A DNA stretch of 36,041 nt from positions 1 to 36,041 of the forward strand of contig JAHEYJ010000015.1 of the NCBI GenBank assembly GCA_023251675.1, given 5' to 3'. Within the stretch, counting starts at the first letter, position 1. Each line of letters opens with the position of its first letter. The notes under the pieces were generated by a model, which saw only the letters and a program-made list of their open reading frames with translations, was not told where the DNA came from and ran no database searches. Below, piece by piece: positions 30,814-36,041 of this stretch. The stretch is from Bacteroidota bacterium (GTDB lineage Bacteria > Bacteroidota > Bacteroidia > Palsa-948). The position numbers and the translations under genes are program-made.

Positions 30814-32202
30814 TCAGTTCCATATTTTTTCAATATGCGAATCCTCTTCCCATCCTCCCTTTTCCACCTCCGGGCATTTCAGCAGCTTCTCATAGTTCGC
30901 CGGATACTGCATGGAGCCAAATGCTTTCAGGTATAATTCCTTCGACGTGCATTCATAATGCAAAACGCTGATGCTGTATTGATTCGATTGGAATAAATTA
31001 AGCCACACAAAAAAGCCAAGGCAAACGGCGAGCGCCGATCTTACCAGGTAATTTTTTTTCTCCCAAACAAACCGGATAAAAGCGGCCAGGGGGAAAACCA
31101 TCAGCGCATACGATTCGATCATGGGCCGCATGCCAAAACATCCGCCGTACCACCAGCACCACCAGCTCAATAAGACCCAGGTGTTCAGCAATGTAAAAAT
31201 CAATAAAAGCCAGAAAAGATCTTTTGCAAACTTTCGCAGAAGAAATATGCCGATAAGCGCCAATGCCATAACCGGGGTATACAACAGCCATCCTTTGCGG
31301 TAACTGAAAAGCCCGCTAAGCAAGTGTGGTTTCAGAAAATAAAACCGCTCCACACCGTACGAATACATGATCCAGTGGCCGGAAATATACTTCCAATACA
31401 AAAGTTGCGGAACAAAAACCAGGAACAGGCAGAATCCAAATACAACCATATGTAACTTGTGTTTCCAGAATAAGTTTAACCGCCCGGCAAATTGCTTCCA
31501 TGATAAGATGCCGAAAAGCAACGGGACCAGTAAAACGATGATATCGGTAGGGCGAATGAGGACGATCCATCCGGCAGTAAAGCCCGCTGCAATAATTATT
31601 TTGTAATTGGGTTTTTCAATCCACTTTATTGTTAAATAAAGAAAAATGGAGATCAGCATTAACAGGTAAGGATGTGTTAATCCCGGCTCGAACAAAGTGC
31701 CCGACCATAGATTTGTGCCAAAAACCAACACCGCCAGCGATACGGAGGTAATAACCTCATCGAAATATTTTAGCAGGATCTTTCGCAGCACACACAGCCC
31801 GATGAACGCATAAAAAACACAACTGAAAGCTATGGCCGCCTGGTACGGCAGCGTAAAACCATCTCGCGCATATCCCAGCCAGCCGGCGGTTATATGGGCA
31901 ACAAGAAAAAAAGGAAGATAAAGAAAAGAAAGGCCCATCGTCATTCTAACGCTGTGCTTTCCGTTCTCCTGAGGAGTTGTCCATAAATTTTTCCAATGAG
32001 AGTCCTCCTTTTCAGAATCCAGAAATTTAAGCGACAGGTCATGTTTAATAAATGTAGCCGGCAGGTAAGAATAATACTCAAAAATATCCCACTGAATCAA
32101 GTGATAACTTTCCCACCGCCTTACTTTCCCAAAACAAAACACCCATATTAACAGAAGTACCATTAAGGTTCTTCCGGACAGACTTGAAAGCGTTTTAATC
32201 AT
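30814..32202 (-). CDS. Multi-pass membrane protein, GT-C-like, paralog of 33855-35702
   Basis: A 462-residue membrane protein with about ten hydrophobic segments. Near the N-terminus it has WDIFEYYSYLPATFIKHDLSL and later SYRKGWLLYTPVMAL and SWWCWWYGGCFGMRP. The same positions in the neighbouring 615-residue protein read WDQFGYYLYLPLTFIYHDLGM, SYRKGWLLYTPLMIF and SSWTYWWYASSFSQRT. The two are therefore paralogs. This copy lacks the C-terminal soluble domain. The acidic first loop fits a GT-C fold, but I know no function for this family. It is divergent from the 532-aa GT, with a 44-bp gap that holds a 12-bp palindrome. Confidence 0.7.
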   Translation of the reverse strand: MIKTLSSLSGRTLMVLLLIWVFCFGKVRRWESYHLIQWDIFEYYSYLPATFIKHDLSLKFLDSEKEDSHWKNLWTTPQENGKHSVRMTMGLSFLYLPFFLVAHITAGWLGYARDGFTLPYQAAIAFSCVFYAFIGLCVLRKILLKYFDEVITSVSLAVLVFGTNLWSGTLFEPGLTHPYLLMLISIFLYLTIKWIEKPNYKIIIAAGFTAGWIVLIRPTDIIVLLVPLLFGILSWKQFAGRLNLFWKHKLHMVVFGFCLFLVFVPQLLYWKYISGHWIMYSYGVERFYFLKPHLLSGLFSYRKGWLLYTPVMALALIGIFLLRKFAKDLFWLLLIFTLLNTWVLLSWWCWWYGGCFGMRPMIESYALMVFPLAAFIRFVWEKKNYLVRSALAVCLGFFVWLNLFQSNQYSISVLHYECTSKELYLKAFGSMQYPANYEKLLKCPEVEKGGWEEDSHIEKIWN

Positions 32203-32231
32203 GCTATGAAAATAATCAAATAAGGGATAAT

Positions 32232-32243
32232 TGTAAATTTACA
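32232..32243. promoter_or_regulatory. Palindrome TGTAAATTTACA in a divergent promoter region
   Basis: Perfect 12-bp palindrome in the 44-bp gap between two divergent membrane-protein genes, ending 3 nt before the ATG at 32247. It could be a shared operator, but AT-rich palindromes also arise by chance. Confidence 0.3.
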
Positions 32244-32246
32244 GAA

Positions 32247-33845
32247 ATGTTTAAGACCTACTTCGATTCAGAAAATCTTTTCTGGCTTCTTTCCGGACTT
32301 TTATTTATTCTTTTCAGTCTGCTGTCCTTTTTTGTTTTTAAAAAACACAAGACCGGTGTATTTCTTCTGGTTTTAGGAGGATTTCTCGTGAGAATATTTA
32401 TGGCGCTACTTGATCCGTATGTTAATATGTGGGACGAACAATTCCATGCTGTTATTGCAAAAAACATGCTGGAGACTTCATTCTTCCCTATGCTTTTCAA
32501 GGAACATGCAATTCCTTTAGCACATGGCAACTGGGCGCTTGACCATATTTGGCTTCACAAACAGCCCCTTTATTTATGGCAAATTGCTTTATCATTTAAA
32601 TTATTGGGGATCAACGAATTTACCTTGCGACTGCCAGACATACTGATGACAACATTAATTATTGTTTTTATTTATCGAATAGGTAAAATTACAGTGAATG
32701 AAACCGCCGGATTTATTGCTGCATTTCTTTTTGTGCTTGCACGATTCCCTCTTGAAATGGTGAGCGGTTCTATTGCAACCGATCATAATGATACGGCCTT
32801 TCTGTTTTATATTTCTGCAAGCTTATGGTCTTGTATAGAATACTTCCGTTCGGGAAAAACCTACTGGCTTTTTTTCATAGGAGCTTTTGCAGGGATGGCC
32901 GTATTGGTTAAATGGGTGATGGGTTTTCTTGTATTTATTGGCTGGGGTTTTGTAATTCTATCCGACAAAGAGCGGAGAAGATTATTACGCTCCTATTGGC
33001 AAATCGCTTTATCCTTTATCCTTTCATGTTGCGTTTTTATTCCCTGGCAAATTTTTATTCTTTTAAAATATCCTGCTGAAAGCGCTTTTGAATATCATGA
33101 AACCAGTAATCGGCTTTTTGAGGTTTCTGAGGGGCACGAAGGTCCCTGGTGGTACTATTTTGACGCACTCCACGAACATTATGGTTCGGGTGATTTATTT
33201 CCTTATATAATTGGAATCAGCTTTATTCTTTTGCTTTTTTCAGTAAATAAAATATATAAAGTGTTCTTCTTCGCCTCTATAGTTGTTGTTTATGGGGTAT
33301 TTTCTTTTGCCGCAACAAAAATGATTTGCTACACGATCATTGTCTGCCCCATCGTGTTTGTCGGTTTGGGAAATTTGGTAGAAAAGATTTTCGCTTTCTT
33401 TGAACAACGATTAAAACAAAAAATGATTTATATGTTTGGAGTTATCGCCTTTATGTTAGCCGCCGGTTATTTAAGCTTAGACATTGAGCAAATCCAGGAA
33501 AATCATACCACCTGGAAGGTAAAAGAACATCCCTATAATTTCAGGGAGTTACGAATGGTTGACAAAAAAATTTATCAAATGCTTCCTGATACTTTAGGAA
33601 AAGGCAAATGGGCTATTTTTTACTGCAGGCAATTCGATAATCCCATGGTTATGTTTTATACGGACTATACCGCTTATGATTTTATGCCTAATGAAGAACA
33701 AATTGCCTATGCAAAAAAGGCCGGCTGGAAGATCGCTGTATTTACAGACTATAAATTACCTGACTTTTTGAAAAACGACCCTGAAGTAAAAAAAATATAC
33801 GAACCTGTCGAAAAAGTATATTTTCAGTATTTCAAAGGCAAGTGA
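32247..33845 (+). CDS. ArnT/PMT-like GT-C glycosyltransferase
   Basis: A 532-residue membrane protein with about eleven transmembrane segments matching the PMT_2/ArnT pattern. The first loop has VNMWDEQFHAVIAKNML (acidic DE pair), followed by HKQPLYLWQIALSFKLLGINEFTLRLPDIL, the signature that in ArnT reads KPPLYYW..NEFSARLPS. Such enzymes move a sugar from a polyprenyl phosphate to an acceptor on the outer face of the inner membrane. The last about 110 residues form a soluble domain (WAIFYCRQFDNPMVMFYTDYTAY). The nearby GT2 could supply its donor (inference). Convergent with the following gene, 9-nt gap. Confidence 0.82.
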   Translation: MFKTYFDSENLFWLLSGLLFILFSLLSFFVFKKHKTGVFLLVLGGFLVRIFMALLDPYVNMWDEQFHAVIAKNMLETSFFPMLFKEHAIPLAHGNWALDHIWLHKQPLYLWQIALSFKLLGINEFTLRLPDILMTTLIIVFIYRIGKITVNETAGFIAAFLFVLARFPLEMVSGSIATDHNDTAFLFYISASLWSCIEYFRSGKTYWLFFIGAFAGMAVLVKWVMGFLVFIGWGFVILSDKERRRLLRSYWQIALSFILSCCVFIPWQIFILLKYPAESAFEYHETSNRLFEVSEGHEGPWWYYFDALHEHYGSGDLFPYIIGISFILLLFSVNKIYKVFFFASIVVVYGVFSFAATKMICYTIIVCPIVFVGLGNLVEKIFAFFEQRLKQKMIYMFGVIAFMLAAGYLSLDIEQIQENHTTWKVKEHPYNFRELRMVDKKIYQMLPDTLGKGKWAIFYCRQFDNPMVMFYTDYTAYDFMPNEEQIAYAKKAGWKIAVFTDYKLPDFLKNDPEVKKIYEPVEKVYFQYFKGK

Positions 33846-33854
33846 CGAACTGTT

Positions 33855-35702
33855 TTACGGATTTTCCTGCGGTTCGAAAATTTCAATTGAAACGTCGTCT
33901 ATAGCATAAAGGCTTTTGCCTCTGTTCCAAATATAAACCTGGAGACGATCGTTGCGTGACCTGATTTCAGGTGTAAGGTAATCTGATTGCAGGTCATGCC
34001 AGCTGTATAAGAGTGAGGAATCATTTGCAATTGGATAGGTCCTGTATTGATAAGCCCGGTCGATATGAAGAAAAGAAATTACAAGCAGTGCATCAATTTT
34101 TTTTATCGGCTTCAAAGGCATTATTTTGACTTTAACACGCACCCAGAAAAAATACTTGTCGGGAAGGTTTTTTAAACGCGTATCAAAAAGACTATAAAAC
34201 TCTGAAGAAGAGTCGATCTTCCCGGCAAGGTTTGAAAAATTAATCACCGTATCCTTAACCGCTATTTTCCTTGCGGTTCGATCGTCCTTTTCAAAGTCTG
34301 TGCTAAAGATGCTGCTTTTAATAAATTTGTATTCATTTTGTAATTTCGGATATGCTTCATCCCTCGGTATCAGAAGAAGGCTGTCTGCGCCTTCCGGTAC
34401 TGCTGTTTTTAAAAAAACTTTCCAGTAATATTTTTTAGTCATCCGTTCACCGTCGATGATGCAGTTATCGTGCTGCCAGATTTGAAATAAATTTAAAAAC
34501 ACAAACAATAAAATAACAGTAAGCAGACTTAGCTTCAAAATATTTTTCCGGCTTACGCTCCATTGAATAAAAAAACCAAGTGTTACACATAGAAGAGGAT
34601 ACACCTGCACCATGGTTCGCTGGCTAAAGCTGGAAGCATACCACCAGTAAGTCCAGGAGGAAACCACCAGTAAAAAAGCAAGAAAGAAAATAAAGCAAGA
34701 AAAAAATATTTCTCTTTTTTGTTTATACAGCATGGTAAATCCTATAATTGCAAAAATCATAAGCGGAGTGTATAAGAGCCATCCTTTTCTGTAGCTGAAA
34801 AGAAACTGAAACAGATAGGGGGGGAAATCAAATCCTTCTCCTGCATTGGCCTTATAGCTATCATAAAAAAAATGACCGGTGATGGCTTTCCAGTATCCTA
34901 ATTGAATGCAGACAAAGAAAAAAATTATTCCTGACGCAATAAATAAATGAGATCGGAAATCCCTGAAAATAATTTTTATTTTCTCCCTTATCTCATTAAT
35001 ACTTTTTATTCCCCACAATACCGGAATAATCATATATAAAATTTCTGTGGGCCTTGTTATAGCCGCCAACCCGAGTGAAATCCCGATAATAATTGCAGCG
35101 GAAAGTTTATGTTCAGTATGCCACTTAATAGTATACCATAACATGATCGAAAACAACGTAAGTAAATAAGGATGAACAAGTAATATTCCCCAATGTGTTG
35201 AAATATGCAAAAAATTTGTTCCGAAATAAAATATCAATAAAACAAAAGCAGAAATTTTATCGCTGAAAAAATGCAGCAGGATGCGGCGTAAGTAATACAG
35301 TCCGACAAACAGAAAAACAACACTCCAGCTAAGTAAAGCATATTGATAGGGTGCAGAAAATCCATCCATGGGATAACCAAGTAAATAAGCAAATAAATGA
35401 CCAGCAAAAAAACCCGGGCTGTAAAGAATGGCCAGGCCCGAAGTATAGCGAATGACCCACGATCCGTCTTCTAATTGAATACCCTGGTAAAAATAATCGA
35501 CGGGCTGGTAAATATGGATTAGATGTTCCACCACTGAAAAATCTTTCATACCCAGGTCATGGTATATAAACGTTAATGGCAGGTAGAGGTAATAACCGAA
35601 CTGGTCCCAGGCAATAAGCTGCGCGGGTGGGTCTTTAAAATTAAAAAAAGCGATGGCAAGGATGACCAGCAGAAAAGCAATAAAAGAAATTTTGTTTTTC
35701 AT
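33855..35702 (-). CDS. Large GT-C-like membrane protein with C-terminal beta-sandwich domain
   Basis: A 615-residue protein: about eleven transmembrane segments up to residue 410, then a soluble part. The membrane half is a paralog of the 462-aa protein at 30814 (shared WDxFxYYxYLPxTFIxHDL and SYRKGWLLYTP). The C-terminal half ends with LQVYIWNRGKSLYAIDDVSIEIF, matching the end of the 659-aa protein at 28832. It thus combines modules from both neighbours. Its ATG overlaps the stop of the upstream flavoprotein gene as TAATG, so the two are translationally coupled. Biochemical role unknown. Confidence 0.72.
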   Translation of the reverse strand: MKNKISFIAFLLVILAIAFFNFKDPPAQLIAWDQFGYYLYLPLTFIYHDLGMKDFSVVEHLIHIYQPVDYFYQGIQLEDGSWVIRYTSGLAILYSPGFFAGHLFAYLLGYPMDGFSAPYQYALLSWSVVFLFVGLYYLRRILLHFFSDKISAFVLLIFYFGTNFLHISTHWGILLVHPYLLTLFSIMLWYTIKWHTEHKLSAAIIIGISLGLAAITRPTEILYMIIPVLWGIKSINEIREKIKIIFRDFRSHLFIASGIIFFFVCIQLGYWKAITGHFFYDSYKANAGEGFDFPPYLFQFLFSYRKGWLLYTPLMIFAIIGFTMLYKQKREIFFSCFIFFLAFLLVVSSWTYWWYASSFSQRTMVQVYPLLCVTLGFFIQWSVSRKNILKLSLLTVILLFVFLNLFQIWQHDNCIIDGERMTKKYYWKVFLKTAVPEGADSLLLIPRDEAYPKLQNEYKFIKSSIFSTDFEKDDRTARKIAVKDTVINFSNLAGKIDSSSEFYSLFDTRLKNLPDKYFFWVRVKVKIMPLKPIKKIDALLVISFLHIDRAYQYRTYPIANDSSLLYSWHDLQSDYLTPEIRSRNDRLQVYIWNRGKSLYAIDDVSIEIFEPQENP

Positions 35703-36041
35703 TACCTGTCCAATCCCAACCCGGTTGATTCTACTTCCGACCGCTCCTGGTATTCCGTATCGGTATTAATGCTCCATAAATTTTCTTTGTTGCCGGAAAT
35801 AATTTCGCGGGCAGCAAGAAGCCCCATAAGAATGGAGTGATCCTGGTTATTGTATTTGAACGCCCCGTACCTGCCAATGGCCAGCAGATTAGGAATTGTA
35901 TCAACGTAGTCCTGTATTACGGAAAGATGCTTTGCATAGCCGGTTTCATATACCGGGTAGCATTTGGGCAAGCGCATAACAAACGAATTGATCACTTTGG
36001 CATCGGAAGGAATAAGTTTTATTTTTTTTACTTCTTCCTTT
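35702..36041 (-). CDS. UDP-galactopyranose mutase-like flavoprotein, C-terminal part only
   Basis: Partial gene. The frame is open to the window edge, so the ORF-track start at 35995 (GTG) is not the real one; about 112 codons are visible. The sequence LPKCYPVYETGYAKHLSVIQDYV, then LLAIGRYGAFKYNNQDHSILMGLLAAREI, is the C-terminal FAD-binding signature of NAD(P)/FAD amine-oxidase-fold proteins of the UDP-galactopyranose-mutase / protoporphyrinogen-oxidase-like type, common in glycan clusters. It is coupled to the GT-C-like gene downstream. The Rossmann GxGxxG part lies outside the window, so the exact enzyme cannot be decided. Confidence 0.75.
   Translation of the reverse strand, partial: KEEVKKIKLIPSDAKVINSFVMRLPKCYPVYETGYAKHLSVIQDYVDTIPNLLAIGRYGAFKYNNQDHSILMGLLAAREIISGNKENLWSINTDTEYQERSEVESTGLGLDR

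Overview
The window looks like a chromosomal segment of a Bacteroidota (Bacteroidetes) bacterium. Lineage markers are gldH, a PSP1/RicT protein beside gldH, a DUF2480 protein at the end of a suf operon, many Bacteroidetes-style lipoproteins, a relic of a type IX secretion sorting domain, and promoters of the TAnnTTTG / TAnnTTCG type. Leaders are A/T-rich with little Shine-Dalgarno signal. I see no rRNA, tRNA, CRISPR array, prophage or classical transposase.

Layout. (1) 54-5571, all minus strand: a LutB-like iron-sulfur protein followed by trpS; ricT followed by gldH; then a decayed T9SS type A sorting domain directly downstream of a calcium-independent-looking secreted lipoprotein of unknown role. 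(2) 5832-12569, plus strand: a full iron-sulfur assembly locus sufA-sufB-sufC-sufD-sufS-sufE-sufT-DUF2480. Several genes overlap by ATGA, and the gaps between others are filled by dispersed palindromic repeats. (3) 12575-17599: two Bacteroidota hypothetical genes, cvpA, pgk, holB and a UbiX-type flavin prenyltransferase. (4) 17668-21638, minus strand: acpP-fabF, a secreted cyclophilin, a DUF559 nuclease gene framed by terminal inverted repeats, and pheS. (5) 21778-25779: purN coupled to a small TonB-C-domain protein, an atpG separated from other ATP synthase genes, and a fused two-ATPase oligopeptide ABC protein. (6) 25892-36041: an envelope-glycan region with a polyprenyl-phosphate-sugar type GT2, a GH16-like lipoprotein, four large GT-C-type membrane proteins (two of them clear paralogs) and the C-terminal end of a UDP-galactopyranose-mutase-like flavoprotein that runs off the window.

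The most unusual signal is a repeat system, not a single gene. A 470-bp unit (about 18716-19185) carries one DUF559 (Vsr-like) nuclease gene between near-identical inverted repeats that begin GGCTGTTA and contain CCCCCTTTGAAGGGGG. The last codons of the nuclease gene, and its start-codon region, lie inside those repeats. Related G/C palindromes are found inserted in frame in essential genes of the same window (pheS, sufS, ubiX twice). Other dispersed repeats supply the C-terminus of SufC and parts of two signal peptides. This resembles the protein-invading palindromic elements of Rickettsia, with a candidate nuclease partner. The structure is seen directly; mobilisation by DUF559 is inference.
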